Shown here piece after piece: positions 45,505 to 55,800 of a stretch of 64,000 bases of DNA. The position numbers and the translations under genes are program-made. Below the pieces are notes generated by a model. That model had not been told where the DNA came from. It made no database searches and saw only the letters and a list, made by a program, of their open reading frames with translations. Origin of the DNA: an uncultured Collinsella sp. (GTDB taxonomy: Bacteria; Actinomycetota; Coriobacteriia; Coriobacteriales; Coriobacteriaceae); the NCBI GenBank assembly GCA_902472315.1, contig CABRNM010000001.1:62001-126000 (forward strand), in the 5' to 3' direction. The stretch's first letter is position 1. Each line of letters starts with the position of its first letter.

Positions 45505-45961
45505 TCTCGATCTGTAACATCTGGACCCGATTTGGGCGGCTAGGTGTTACAGATCGAGATGTTTCGGCAGGACGATCTTTGTTTGTCTAAATCTGTAACA
45601 CGAGGGACGGATTTTGCCGAGTTGTTGTTACAGATTGAGATTTTCTAGCAGGCGGGTTTGGTTTGTCTTGATCTGTAACACCTGGGGTCGTTTTTGGCCG
45701 ATGGATGTTACAGATCGAGACATTTTGTTGGGACGGTTCCCGTTGTCCCGATCTGTAACGGGTAGGGGCCAAAAGTGGGCCTAGATGTTACAGATTGAGA
45801 TGTTTGGTCGGACCGAATTTGTTCGTCTCGATTTGTAATATCTAGGGTCGTTTTTGGTCTGTAAGTGTTACAGATCGAGATTTTCCGACGGACCGCTCCC
45901 GTTTGTCTTGATCTGTAACAGTAAGACCCGGTTTTTGCCGAGTAACTGTTACAGATTGAGA
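45505..45961. repeat. Alternating inverted-repeat array 2 (6 hairpin units)
   Basis: Variants of TCTCGATCTGTAACA begin at 45505, 45586, 45666, 45746, 45826 and 45906. The reverse form TGTTACAGATYGAGA begins at 45545, 45626, 45706, 45786, 45866 and 45947. The motif therefore recurs every 40 bases in alternating orientation, with a unit period of 80 (one of 81) and 25-26-base variable segments. The segments inside the hairpins share a loose T-rich core (TTTTTGGCC-like); those between hairpins share GGNC and a closing GTTTG. No gene is present. The same design is seen at 28421-28636. Confidence 0.88.
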
Positions 45962-46103
45962 CAAATCGACGGGCCGCCCCGCCCCATCCACCTGCCGCCA
46001 TCTGATATTCGCCGATTTTCGTTGTGCCGCTGTACCCCCATGCCATATCCTCTAGACAACTACGCGGCATCATCGCCGCCGCGCCTACAAGAGAGGAATG
46101 TCC

Positions 46104-48134
46104 ATGACCGCACCTGCATCCAAACTGCTCCAGCCCATTACGGTTGGCCCCCTTGAGCTCAAGAACCGCATTATGTTCCCGCCGCTGACCACTGGCTACG
46201 AGGAGCGCGACGGTTCCATCGGCGAGCGCAGCCTGGCTTTTTACGAGCGCCTGGCCCGTGGCGGCGTGAGCTACATCGTCATCGGCGACGTCGCTCCCGT
46301 TATGACCGCGAGCCCCACGCCCAAGCTGGCGACCGACGCCCAGATCCCCACGTTTAAGGCCCTGGCCGACGCCGTCCACAAGCACGGTGCCAAGGTCGCG
46401 CTGCAGCTGTTCCACCCCGAGTACGACGTGCCCGGCGTCGGCCGCATGGTCATGGGATCCATGGCCGCCGCCAAGGCCGCGCAGGAAGCCAAGGCCGCCG
46501 GCGACGAGGAGACCTTTGCCGCCAAGATGGCCGAGTCCAACGAGATCCGCAAGCAGGCATATGCCAAACTGCACCACGACATGCAGCACTTTGTGAACGA
46601 GGCCAGCGTGGAGCAGCTCACCCAGATCAAGGAGGCTATCGCTGCCTCGGCCGCTCGCGCGCAGCAGGCCGGAATCGACGCCATCGAGGTCCACGGCGAC
46701 CGCCTGGTGGGTTCGCTGTGCTCGGCCATTCTCAATAAGCGCACCGACGAGTACGGTGGCTCGTTCGAGAACCGCGTTCGCTATGCGCTCGAGGTCGTCG
46801 CTGCCATTAAGGAAGCCGCGCCGCAGCTGATGGTGGAGTACAAGCTCCCCGTGATCATGGAGAACCCCGACGGCACGCCGCGCGGCAAGGGTGGCCTGCA
46901 GCCCGACGAGGCCTGCGAGTTTGCCAAGCTGCTCGAGGGCGCGGGCATCGACATGATCCAGGTCGCACAGGCCAACCACACCGGCAACATGGGCGACACT
47001 ATTCCGCCCATGGGCGCCATGCCCTACAACTGGACGCTGCCGGTGGCCGAGCGCGTCAAGGCCCTGGTCTCCGTGCCGGTGGCAACCGTCGGCCGTGTTG
47101 TCTCGGTCGAGGCCGGCGAGAAGATTCTGGAAGACGGCGCGGCCGATATCATCGCCTACGGCCGCTCGCTCATGTGCGACCCCGACATTGCGCTGAAGGC
47201 CGCCACGGGTGAGCCCATCCGCGAGTGCCTCAACTGCAACAAGGGTTGCGTCGACGCGATTCAAAACCGCAAGTACATCTCGTGCGTGCTTAATGCCGAG
47301 AACGGCGACGAGGCGACTATCGCCATTAAGCCAGGCGAGGGCGACAAGAAGATCGCCGTGGTGGGCGGCGGCATCGCCGGCCTGGAGGCCGCGCGCGTGG
47401 CGGCCAAGCGCGGCTACGATGTGACCATCTACGAGGCGAGCGACCATCTGGGCGGCCAGATTGTGCTGGCGGCTGCGCCTCCGCGCAAGGACGAGATCGT
47501 GCGCTCGGTCGAGTACTACGAGAAGATTTTGCCTGGCCTGGGCGTGAAGGTCGAGCTCAACCATGCCGCTACCGCCGAGGACCTCAACGCCGCCGACGCC
47601 GCGATTGTTGCCGTGGGCGCGCACGACGTGGTCATTCCCGTTCCGGGTGCCGATTCGGACAAGGTCGTCTCGAGCTGGGACGTGCTGGCCGGCAAGGTGG
47701 AGCTTACGGGCCGCGTCGCCGTCATTGGCGGCGGCCTGGTGGGCACCGAGACTGCCGAGTACCTGCTGCAGCACGGCTGCGAGGTGGCGATCGTGGAGAT
47801 GCTCGATAAGATTGCCGCGGGCGAGTCCGAGACCATTCTGCCGCTGATCATGAGCGACTTTGCAGAGCATAACGTGGAGCAGCACGTGAAGACCCGCCTG
47901 ACCGCCATTACCGACGAGGGCGTGGAGGCTGTTCGTACCACCGAGGACGGCGCCGAGGAGCCGGTGAAGATCGCCTGCGATTACGTGGTGATGGCCGTGG
48001 GTTCCAAGGCCAACGCGTTTGACCTGGACGGCGTGACGGTGCCCGTGACCTGCGTGGGCGACTGCTCGGGCGAGCGCACCGCCGACATTGCGAGCGCCAT
48101 CCGCACGGCATATCACGCGGCCAACGAGCTGTAG
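46104..48134 (+). CDS. Flavin- and iron-sulfur-dependent enoate reductase-type oxidoreductase
   Basis: 676-residue enzyme of the old-yellow-enzyme/2,4-dienoyl-CoA reductase group. The N-terminal FMN barrel (about 1-360) begins LLQPITVGPLELKNRIMFPP and contains AIEVHGDRLVGSL; a 4Fe-4S site follows (CLNCNKGCVDAI, then SCVLN). The C-terminal part binds FAD and NAD(P) (VVGGGIAGLEAARVAAKRG; VIGGGLVGTETAEYLLQHG; CVGDCSGERTADIASAIR). Gut relatives include the bile-acid enzymes BaiCD/BaiH and other enoate reductases, but the substrate here is unknown. ATG at 46104 has a 6-base spacer from AGAGGA; the ATG at 46098 touches it. It is single, closed by a terminator. Confidence 0.88.
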   Translation: MTAPASKLLQPITVGPLELKNRIMFPPLTTGYEERDGSIGERSLAFYERLARGGVSYIVIGDVAPVMTASPTPKLATDAQIPTFKALADAVHKHGAKVALQLFHPEYDVPGVGRMVMGSMAAAKAAQEAKAAGDEETFAAKMAESNEIRKQAYAKLHHDMQHFVNEASVEQLTQIKEAIAASAARAQQAGIDAIEVHGDRLVGSLCSAILNKRTDEYGGSFENRVRYALEVVAAIKEAAPQLMVEYKLPVIMENPDGTPRGKGGLQPDEACEFAKLLEGAGIDMIQVAQANHTGNMGDTIPPMGAMPYNWTLPVAERVKALVSVPVATVGRVVSVEAGEKILEDGAADIIAYGRSLMCDPDIALKAATGEPIRECLNCNKGCVDAIQNRKYISCVLNAENGDEATIAIKPGEGDKKIAVVGGGIAGLEAARVAAKRGYDVTIYEASDHLGGQIVLAAAPPRKDEIVRSVEYYEKILPGLGVKVELNHAATAEDLNAADAAIVAVGAHDVVIPVPGADSDKVVSSWDVLAGKVELTGRVAVIGGGLVGTETAEYLLQHGCEVAIVEMLDKIAAGESETILPLIMSDFAEHNVEQHVKTRLTAITDEGVEAVRTTEDGAEEPVKIACDYVVMAVGSKANAFDLDGVTVPVTCVGDCSGERTADIASAIRTAYHAANEL

Positions 48135-48160
48135 TCGAGAAAGCTATCGCGTATTGAGTG

Positions 48161-48196
48161 GGCGGGGAGTGCCGTATCGGTGCTCCCCGCCTTTTT
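48161..48196 (+). terminator. Terminator of the oxidoreductase gene
   Basis: GGCGGGGAG (48161-48169) pairs with CTCCCCGCC (48183-48191), followed by TTTTT. Confidence 0.9.
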
Positions 48197-48229
48197 GTCG
48201 ATAAGAGGTGCCCCTGACCAGCGGGTTCA

Positions 48230-48310
48230 GAAAATCCGAATCTCATGCACCAGAAAATCCGAATTATATGAACACGAAAATCCGAATCGCAACCACCCGA
48301 AAATCCGAAT
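48230..48310 (+). promoter_or_regulatory. Four direct repeats, 23-nt period, before the DUF4143 gene
   Basis: GAAAATCCGAAT occurs without change at 48230, 48253, 48276 and 48299, exactly 23 bases apart, with unrelated 11-base spacers. The last copy ends 59 bases before the ATPase start, and TATAGA at 48323-48328 may be the -10. The layout suggests cooperative binding of a repressor or activator. Confidence 0.75.
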
Positions 48311-48369
48311 TTGCTACAGTGGTATAGAAGAATCAGAAAGCAGGAACTGGAAATCTGCGGGGGTGGCTC

Positions 48370-49674
48370 ATGGCAGGCGAGAGGCTACATCGGGACGGAT
48401 ACATCCCACGTATCGTGGATGCGCAAATCGAGCGCTACCTTCGTGTCTTTGGCGCGGTCGAGATTGCGGGCACCAAGTGGTGCGGCAAGACGTGGGCCGC
48501 GCTCGAGCACGGGGCGTCCGCCTCGTATGTCGACGAGAATCTCGACCTCGCGCGTGCCGACCCGGCGATGATGTTGCTGGGAGACCGTCCGCATATTATC
48601 GATGAGTGGCAGCGCGTTCCCCAGATTTGGGACTACGTTAGACACGAGGTTGACCGCACCCGGGGTACGCGCGGCGCCTATATCCTCACGGGTTCCGCCA
48701 CGCCCGCGTTTGGCTCAAAGGCGGAGGCGCCCACGCATAGCGGAGCTGGCCGCATCGGCCGCGTCCGCATGCACCCCATGACGCTTGCCGAGACAGGTGA
48801 GTCCAACGGCAAGGTGAGCCTGGCGGGCTTGTTTGAGCATCGTTTTGAGCCCTGCCGGTGCAATGGCGATACGCCGGGGCTTGTCGAAGCCGCTTGCCGC
48901 GGCGGCTGGCCCGAGGCGATCGATATGGTTTCGGCTGACGCCCAGCTCATCGCCCGCGAATATCTCAACACCACGTTTTCGAGCAGCTTCCCGGCGGTCG
49001 GTCTCGACCCCGATATTGCTCGTCGAGTCTCCGCATCGATTGCGCGCAATCTGGGACAGGCAACCACGTATAAAACGATTCTTATGGATATGTTCGGTGC
49101 CGAGGAGGAACCCGCAGCGTTTGCCGATGAGACCAAGGTGCGCAGGTACCTGGATGCCCTCAAAGGCATGTTTATTCTCGAGGAGGTCCCCGGTTGGGTT
49201 CCCGCCGCGCGCGACAAACGGCGCTTTACCGTCAAGCCCAAGCGCTATCTGGCAGATCCGAGCCTTGCTTGCGCCTTGCTAGGTATGTCCTCGCAGGCGC
49301 TGCTTGCCGACTGGCAGACATTTGGTCTGGTGTTTGAGAATTTGGTCATACGCGACCTTTCGGTCTACGCACGTTCGCTCGACCTGCTGGATAGCACGCC
49401 CGTGCGCTATTATCGCGACGATTCGGGCCTTGAGTGCGATGCTATCGTGCAGCTAGCCGACGGACGATGGGCCGCCTTTGAGATTAAGGTAAGTGAAGAT
49501 AAAACGAGCGCCGGCGTTGAGAGCCTCAAGCGCGTTCGCAAGAAGGTCTGTGGAAATCCTCGTTCACGCACACGCGAACCGGAGTTTATGGCCGTGATTG
49601 TGGGGGTGGGTGAGTACGCCCGCGAGGTCGAGGACGGTATCTACGTGATACCCGTTCGCGCGTTGGGGTGTTAA
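48370..49674 (+). CDS. AAA-type ATPase with DUF4143 C-terminal domain
   Basis: 434 residues. The P-loop is a variant, GTKWCGKT (residues 34-41), and the Walker B region reads HIIDEWQRVP, both typical of the AAA_14/DUF4143 family. ILTGSATPAF is the sensor-like segment. The C-terminal part has the PD-(D/E)XK-like end SGLECDAIVQL...WAAFEIKVSEDK. These genes are common accessory genes in gut bacteria and their function is not established; nucleic-acid or toxin-antitoxin roles have been suggested. The gene is single, behind four iteron-like repeats. Confidence 0.85.
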   Translation: MAGERLHRDGYIPRIVDAQIERYLRVFGAVEIAGTKWCGKTWAALEHGASASYVDENLDLARADPAMMLLGDRPHIIDEWQRVPQIWDYVRHEVDRTRGTRGAYILTGSATPAFGSKAEAPTHSGAGRIGRVRMHPMTLAETGESNGKVSLAGLFEHRFEPCRCNGDTPGLVEAACRGGWPEAIDMVSADAQLIAREYLNTTFSSSFPAVGLDPDIARRVSASIARNLGQATTYKTILMDMFGAEEEPAAFADETKVRRYLDALKGMFILEEVPGWVPAARDKRRFTVKPKRYLADPSLACALLGMSSQALLADWQTFGLVFENLVIRDLSVYARSLDLLDSTPVRYYRDDSGLECDAIVQLADGRWAAFEIKVSEDKTSAGVESLKRVRKKVCGNPRSRTREPEFMAVIVGVGEYAREVEDGIYVIPVRALGC

Positions 49675-49713
49675 GGGGCGGCACGCCGTGTGTCCGCTGC
49701 CCGGTGCCACGGA

Positions 49714-49778
49714 TTGGTGCAAGTGGTCAGGTTTGTTTGCGCTATGTTGGCGCGAAGTAACCTGCCCCCTTGCGCCAA
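49714..49778. repeat. Paired GGGACAGG-type hairpins
   Basis: TTGGCGC (49747-49753) pairs with GCGCCAA (49772-49778) around CCTGCCCCC. On the left TTGGTGCAAGTGGTCAGGTT is a diverged inverted copy of the right half. Between the DUF4143 gene and the surface operon (49675-49957) I see otherwise only an AT-rich stretch near 49845-49872 (TTTACC, 16 bases, TATTCT) that may be the operon promoter. Confidence 0.5.
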
Positions 49779-49957
49779 GGGTTTGACTTTTAAGACATCG
49801 TTAAGGTTTGCGCCGTGGAGCAAACCGCAGGTCAATGCTATTCTTTTACCTTATCGTATGGTGTTGTATTCTGCCTGAATTCTCTACCTGCGAACAACGG
49901 ATAAACGCGACCGAGCGGAAAAGGTTGGCAAGCCCGCAAGCAGGGCAAACGTAAGCG

Positions 49958-50995
49958 ATGAGTGGCATGGACCGACATAGCGAGCTCCAGCAGCACAAGA
50001 CAGCGGCCGAGTACCGTCAAGCTGCCGACGAGCACGTGCGGACCCTCAAGGATTTCTGGAAGGATTTCCTGGTGAGCGGTCTGTTTGTGCTGGCTGCCAT
50101 CGTTGCCATCTTTGCATGCCTGGCCTGGTTTGCTGCGAATAACCGAGTGAGCGCCACGGGGGGCACGATCGGGGCGAAGGCGGATCGGTACACGCTGACC
50201 GCCGCGGGCGAGGGTGAGTCCGGCGCGCACGTGGGCTATTACGAGCGCTCCGAGCGCACGCCCGAGGAAAAGTATGCCATCGATGGCCTGGATACGACCG
50301 ACGCCATGACGGTAACGCTCGGCTCCAACCTCAACAACGAGACCGCGGGCTCTCTGTACCCGGGTGCTCGCGGCAAGATTACATTTACGGTGAAGCCGCT
50401 GGTGAGTGACCTGGACGGGGTCACGATCAGTCTGTCGCGCTTGCTTAAGGTCACGAACACTGTTGGCGTTGTTGGGGACGGGGGAACGCTGGCGCCCGAG
50501 GCGGAGGCGCTCCTTGGCTTGATCAAAGGCCACTTGCTGTTCTTTACGAGCTGCGACCAGAACGGGTATTACTCGGGCCGCGTGGTTGATAGCAAGATCG
50601 AGATTCGCAAGTGCGAATTTTGCGAAAACGGCGATGTGAACAAGCCAACGAACAAACCCGTCACCATCAGCCTGTACTGGGTGTGGCCGGAGTACTTCCA
50701 AAACTTCGTCCTTACCGGCAACACGAATTACTACAAGAACCTGTTTGCGGCGGCGGGCGACGCAAAGTCTGACTACGGCGCTCTGCAGGCAGATATGAAC
50801 GCGCATAAAGCGAACTACTTCTATGGCGCGGCAAACGGCACGAGTGCCGCCAACGCTCCTGCGGTTTCGGCTGACATATCCTTCGGCGACACCGCCATCT
50901 GCTCGGCGCTGTACAACAATGCCGACGAGCAGATCGGCAATAAGGTCAAATACATCCAACTTAGAATTAGCGCTCAGGAGGGCGTGAGCTCATGA
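49958..50995 (+). CDS. Membrane-anchored beta-rich surface protein 1
   Basis: 345 residues. A charged cytoplasmic start (1-35) is followed by one hydrophobic segment (about 38-60) ending CLAWFAANNRVSATGG, then an exported domain with strand-like character and no recognised fold. The WF-x-x-N-x-x-V-x-x-x-G pattern after the helix resembles signal segments of SipW-type or TasA/camelysin-like fibre proteins, a recollection rather than a search result. ATG at 49958 and 49967 are both possible; the ribosome site is weak. The stop overlaps the next start (ATGA), so the two are translated together. Confidence 0.7.
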   Translation: MSGMDRHSELQQHKTAAEYRQAADEHVRTLKDFWKDFLVSGLFVLAAIVAIFACLAWFAANNRVSATGGTIGAKADRYTLTAAGEGESGAHVGYYERSERTPEEKYAIDGLDTTDAMTVTLGSNLNNETAGSLYPGARGKITFTVKPLVSDLDGVTISLSRLLKVTNTVGVVGDGGTLAPEAEALLGLIKGHLLFFTSCDQNGYYSGRVVDSKIEIRKCEFCENGDVNKPTNKPVTISLYWVWPEYFQNFVLTGNTNYYKNLFAAAGDAKSDYGALQADMNAHKANYFYGAANGTSAANAPAVSADISFGDTAICSALYNNADEQIGNKVKYIQLRISAQEGVSS

Positions 50996-51792
50996 GCACC
51001 ATGCAAACGCGCCTCGGCGATGCCCGCAATTGGATAGAAAACCACCGCGCACAGGCCCTTGCGGTCCTGATATTGCTGGCGGCAATCGCTCTTATCATCG
51101 GCTTGTCGCTCTCGTGGTTTGTGGGCAGCAAAAGTCTGTCTACGGTGGGCAAGATCCAAACGCCCGCGCAGCTTAAGATCATGGGTCCCAACCAGACGAG
51201 CATCGAGCCCATCGAGATTTCGTATGACGAGTCACGGGGCGATGTTAAAAACATAGACGGCACCGTGACCGTTCGTCGCGCGTTTTGTGTGCAGAGCGAC
51301 AATGGCGATCCCGCTGCCGGCGGTCAAGCGTTTGAGCTGCAGATTGCCAACACAACGAATATCACGGGGCTGACAATCAACGTGTATCACGTGACGGTCA
51401 ATAATCCGAACGATAAAAACGGCACTGTGGTCGGCCTCGACGGGCTCAACCGCACCTACTCATGGAGCAAGAAGAGCAGCACCCCGATTGAGTTTGCTTT
51501 TATCAACTCCGCGGACGGGACATGTGCGTTGGCTAAAGAGCTTGAGGCAAACGACCCGACGTACTGCTCGTACGTGAATGTCCAGAAAAACGCCCGTCCG
51601 CTGTATCGGTACCACAAGTTCGCAGGGAGTGGGCTCGATGGCTGGAATGGCAAAACAGCCAACGCCGCCACGAACTTCATCATCGAGTGCACATGGAATC
51701 CGGGCGTTGTGACCGTAAACGGAAAGACGGTCTCCAACGTCAAAGAGACCGACATGGTTTATCTAATTGCTCGCGGCACGAGTGGCAACTAA
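50992..51792 (+). CDS. Membrane-anchored beta-rich surface protein 2
   Basis: 266 residues with the same plan as its neighbour: a short cytoplasmic start, a hydrophobic helix (about 22-43) ending GLSLSWFVGSKSLSTVGKIQ, and an exported beta-rich domain. The exported part contains three Cys residues (FCVQSD, GTCALA, TYCSYV) and ends in a strand-rich region. No known family recognised. It begins at the ATG that overlaps the preceding stop, after GGAGGGCGTGAGCTC. Confidence 0.7.
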   Translation: MSTMQTRLGDARNWIENHRAQALAVLILLAAIALIIGLSLSWFVGSKSLSTVGKIQTPAQLKIMGPNQTSIEPIEISYDESRGDVKNIDGTVTVRRAFCVQSDNGDPAAGGQAFELQIANTTNITGLTINVYHVTVNNPNDKNGTVVGLDGLNRTYSWSKKSSTPIEFAFINSADGTCALAKELEANDPTYCSYVNVQKNARPLYRYHKFAGSGLDGWNGKTANAATNFIIECTWNPGVVTVNGKTVSNVKETDMVYLIARGTSGN

Positions 51793-51815
51793 TAACAAGA
51801 AGGGAGGGGCGCCAG

Positions 51816-52793
51816 ATGCGAAAAGACAAGAAAGAGCAAAATGAAATCGCGAGGCCTGTTGGCAAGCACTTTGCGCAGGTGGATGATTCTAAGGCAGAGC
51901 CTTGCTGCGTAGAGTCGGCGGCCCCTGCTTCCAAAATGCGCAAGCGCCTGTGGGCGGTTGCGGTGCTGCTATGCGCCGTCGCGATTGTGGCGGGTACCCA
52001 CCTTACTTACACGGCCTTTTTGGCGGGCGACTTCCTTAAGTCGGTCGCTGTCTCGGGCACGTCACAGGCGCTGTTTGCCTCGGACATGCTTACGGGCTAC
52101 ACGAATGAGACGCTGAATGACGAGGGTATTGCCGTCCGAAGCGTCATCGCCGACACGAGTGGGGAAAACTGCTCTTTTACCTTTCGCATTTACAACCATC
52201 TGCTGGGCGACAAGAACAAGGTCAACGACAAGGACGTTAACGCGACGCTGAGCGTGAAGGCGACGGGAACGACGAAAGCTTGGAGCATAAGCGGTTCGCC
52301 CACGCTGACGGCGGGCGGCACGGTCGACCTTTCCTTCCCTGCCAACAGGGCAACCATGTATACCTATAAGGTTACATTTTCCAAGGCGGACCTCAACAAA
52401 GCATCCTTCACCGTTAAGGCCCAGGTCGGCTCCAATAGCCCCGGCACCAATCTTAAATGGCTCGCCGCCAAGATTGCGCCTTCCGAGCGTGCAGAGGTAA
52501 CGGCTTCGGGCGTTTCGGGCGAGTGGGTCGACAAGAACTCGGATATCAACGCTTTCGACGCTTACAACTATCGCGCGACCGTTACGGGCGCGCCAACAAA
52601 AATCAAGCTTACATGGGGCGACAAGGTTGAGCTTGACCCATTTTTGGCGACGAATCATTCCGACGCGACCTTTGATGGAAGGTCGGTTACGTTCACCATG
52701 GATCCCGGGTCGGAGATTATTACCTTTTACCGTTCGACGGATACCGCGCCCGGCAGCTTGGATGACATCGGTGTTACGTGCAGGGCTGCGTAG
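51816..52793 (+). CDS. Membrane-anchored beta-rich surface protein 3
   Basis: 325 residues. Cytoplasmic start (1-43), hydrophobic helix (about 44-63) ending AGTHLTYTAFLAGDFLKSVA, and an exported domain of strands (SFTFRIYNHLLGD, NATLSVKATGTTKAW) resembling the other two in style but not in alignable sequence. The ATG at 51816 follows GGGAGGGG; codons upstream in the same frame overlap the end of the previous gene. The giant protein begins 64 bases after the stop, so all four probably share one transcript. Confidence 0.7.
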   Translation: MRKDKKEQNEIARPVGKHFAQVDDSKAEPCCVESAAPASKMRKRLWAVAVLLCAVAIVAGTHLTYTAFLAGDFLKSVAVSGTSQALFASDMLTGYTNETLNDEGIAVRSVIADTSGENCSFTFRIYNHLLGDKNKVNDKDVNATLSVKATGTTKAWSISGSPTLTAGGTVDLSFPANRATMYTYKVTFSKADLNKASFTVKAQVGSNSPGTNLKWLAAKIAPSERAEVTASGVSGEWVDKNSDINAFDAYNYRATVTGAPTKIKLTWGDKVELDPFLATNHSDATFDGRSVTFTMDPGSEIITFYRSTDTAPGSLDDIGVTCRAA

Positions 52794-52857
52794 GCCAACC
52801 GCAATCTGTGATTTTGAGACCCCGCACGGGGCATGAGATAGAACGAGGTAGGACCAG

Positions 52858-55800
52858 ATGAGAACGGCAAAGCGCATAACAACCGCATGCCTGACTGCGA
52901 TCATGATTTTCCAGGCGCTTGCGCCCTCCACGGAGGTGTTCGCGCAAGAGCTCGACGCCGTCATGGAGGCATCCGTCTCCGCCGCGCGCGCCGCGGGCAA
53001 CACGGCGCGCTCCGTACAGGATGCTGTGGCCACCGCGCTGCAAGATGCTGACCAGGCTACATCTGATGATGTCGCAACGACTCCGGGCGCCGACGCTGGC
53101 GCTACCGAGGGCGGCGACGGTTCTACCAACGCTGGCGAATCACAGGACTCCACGACCGATGGAACCACTAACGGCGATACCCCAACGGAGGGCGACGCGT
53201 CCCAAGACGATGCGGCTGCCGATGAGGGTGCTGCTGACGGAGAACAAGCGGATGACGCGGACGCGGATGCTGCTGATCAGGCAAACACCGCCCCCACCAT
53301 CGCTACTGTCGAGGATCTCAGGCACGCGTTGGGTGACGGCAATGTCATCACTGACGACTTGGGCGCCGTCACGGCCATTACCTTTGAGTCCAACGCCGAC
53401 CTTATCGCCATCTCCAACACCGATCCCGCCATCTACCAGAACGCGAACATCTCCAAAGGTGGCTCGACCGGCATCGACTTCGACGTGTGCGGCGCGGAGA
53501 TCGTGGACGGCCTGGGTAGCCTCACGTTCCAGGGCTTCGGCAGCGATGCCTACCCTTTCAAAGGCGCGCTCAACCTCGGCGACAGGACCCTGACCGTCAA
53601 CAAGACGCTCTTCAACAACATCGAGCTCAGCGACGCCAACAGCACCGTAAAGCTCACCTGGAAGGGTACCGATGCCCAGCCCATCGTGGCCGCAAAGGTC
53701 ACGGGCGCGGACAAGACGCTTGCTGCCACCGTAACCGTGGGCACGCCCAAGAGCGATACCGAAAAGGACATCTGCAAGCTCGCCTCGCCACTTGTGGGCG
53801 AGGTCACGGGCGCGCTCACGCTTAACGCAACCTACGTGACAAGCGCGAACAGCCCCCTGGCGATCGATATGCAATCGAGCACAGGCAACATGGGCTTGCT
53901 TGTGAACACCCTTGCCGAAGGAGCATCGCTTACGCTTGCGGGCCTCGCCCTGCCGGACAAACTCGACGGTACCCCCACTATCAACGCGACAGCCGCTGAT
54001 GCCAACGCGGGCGGCCTTATCGGCGAGGCGCGGGAGGGTGCCACCGTCGCCCTACCAACTGGCATCGATGTCTCGGCGCTGAGCGTCGCAGGTAAAAACG
54101 CGGCGGGCGGTCTTATCGGTAAGGCCACCAACCTCACGCTCAACATCGCTGATGGCGTAACGGTTAAGCCGGCGTGCAACGTCGGCGATAAAGACAGCGC
54201 TTGCTCCGGTGGCGTCATCGGCGACGTGAGCTTTGCGCAAGGATTTATCGTTAAGCCCAATATGTTCGACCTGGGCAAGCTTGTGACGCTTGGTGCATCG
54301 CAACGCGCCGGCGCCCTTTTTGGTGTGGCCGATATTTCTAATGGCGACATCGTGGTGCAAGGCGGAACGTATAAGAGCAAGTTCACCTTACCGGAAGAAG
54401 TTAGCTTCAACGGCAGCTACGGCGGCCTTGTCGGCAAGGTGTTTGCGACGGCAAAAGGCGTCGATGAGCCGCTGCGCGCCTTTGTGGTCCAAAAGGATGC
54501 GGATAAGAAAACGTGCTCAATTGAGTTTGAACTTGCGGGCAAGCTGTCCGACGCGGGCGGTGTTGTTGGCTATGTTGGCGATAGCTCAGCTCCCAATCCG
54601 CAGCCTGTCGCCGTTGTGCTCGACGGCGTGACGGTTGCGTGCAAGGGAGGTGCTTCGGCGCGAACGGACGCCGGAAAGTTCGGTGGCGCCGTGGGCGTTG
54701 TCGACACGCGCAATGTCCTTGACGTGCGAGATTTCAAACTTACAAGCGACAATCCTATCGGTAAGGCGCAAAGCAACCGTGCCGCGGGAATTGCGGGCTC
54801 CGCGTGGAATGCTGTAATCAAATTCAGCGGCATCACGGATCTGTCGGGCGCAAGTTTTGCCGAAAACAGCACGACGGGCCAGCTCGTATACGAGAACCAC
54901 AACGCGCTGATTTTTGCTGTCGGCGATGGCTCTGACGCTGACAAGGGTGCAGCGGGCTGGACCTTCAAACGTAGCAATACTGCCTCGAAGACGGACGACA
55001 TCGCGACCTACGGCGAAGTTATTCGTCTGGGCGGCGACTTCATTAAGCTTGATGTGGACACTCATAAGTTGACCTTGCCGGATTCGCTGACGGCAGCTAA
55101 CGGTGCCTACACCCTAACCTCTGTTGAGGATTTCGCCAAACTTGCAATCACCTGGCAAACCAACGGCTACTACTCCATGGTCGAGGGCGTTTCCGAAAAC
55201 AACCCGAACATCTTGCAGTCCTCGACCATTACGGTGAACGGCACTATTGATCTCAAGGGCACGGGCCTGACGGGTTTCACGCAGGATTGTGCAGACGGTT
55301 CGCAAGTTTTCTCGGGAACGTTGAACGGCGGCGGCACGATCAAGCTTGCTGTCGGTGAGCCTTACGGCATGCGCGGGAACGCCCCTCTGGGCGCCGACGA
55401 CATCAGTGCCGGCAACGGAAAAATCTACCGTCACGGCCGCCTGGGCTTGTTCGCAGCAATCAACGGCGCAGCCGCCAACAGCGAGACTGTCTCCAACGTC
55501 ACCATCGCTGGCTCCATGAGGTTCGATAACGGCTCGGCAATCGAGGCTGGATCGCTTGCGGGCGCCATTGCGGGTGGTCTGACGCTGTCTGGCGCAACGT
55601 GCGAAACGAATATCGCATGCGATGATACGTTCACCAACGATGTGAACATTGGTGGTATTGCAGGCAGCGTGTCGGCAGCTTCTACGGTTACGTTTAGGGA
55701 CAGTAGCAAGGCTCAAGCGAGCATCACTGCAACTAAAACGCTTAATGGCAACAGCCGTATTGGCGGCGCCATCGGCTATGTGGGCAATTATGTCTCGACA

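Noticed and set aside
45505..45961. CRISPR array
   Set aside because: The repeat is only 15 nt, alternates in orientation instead of repeating directly, variable parts share loose motifs, and no cas gene is near.
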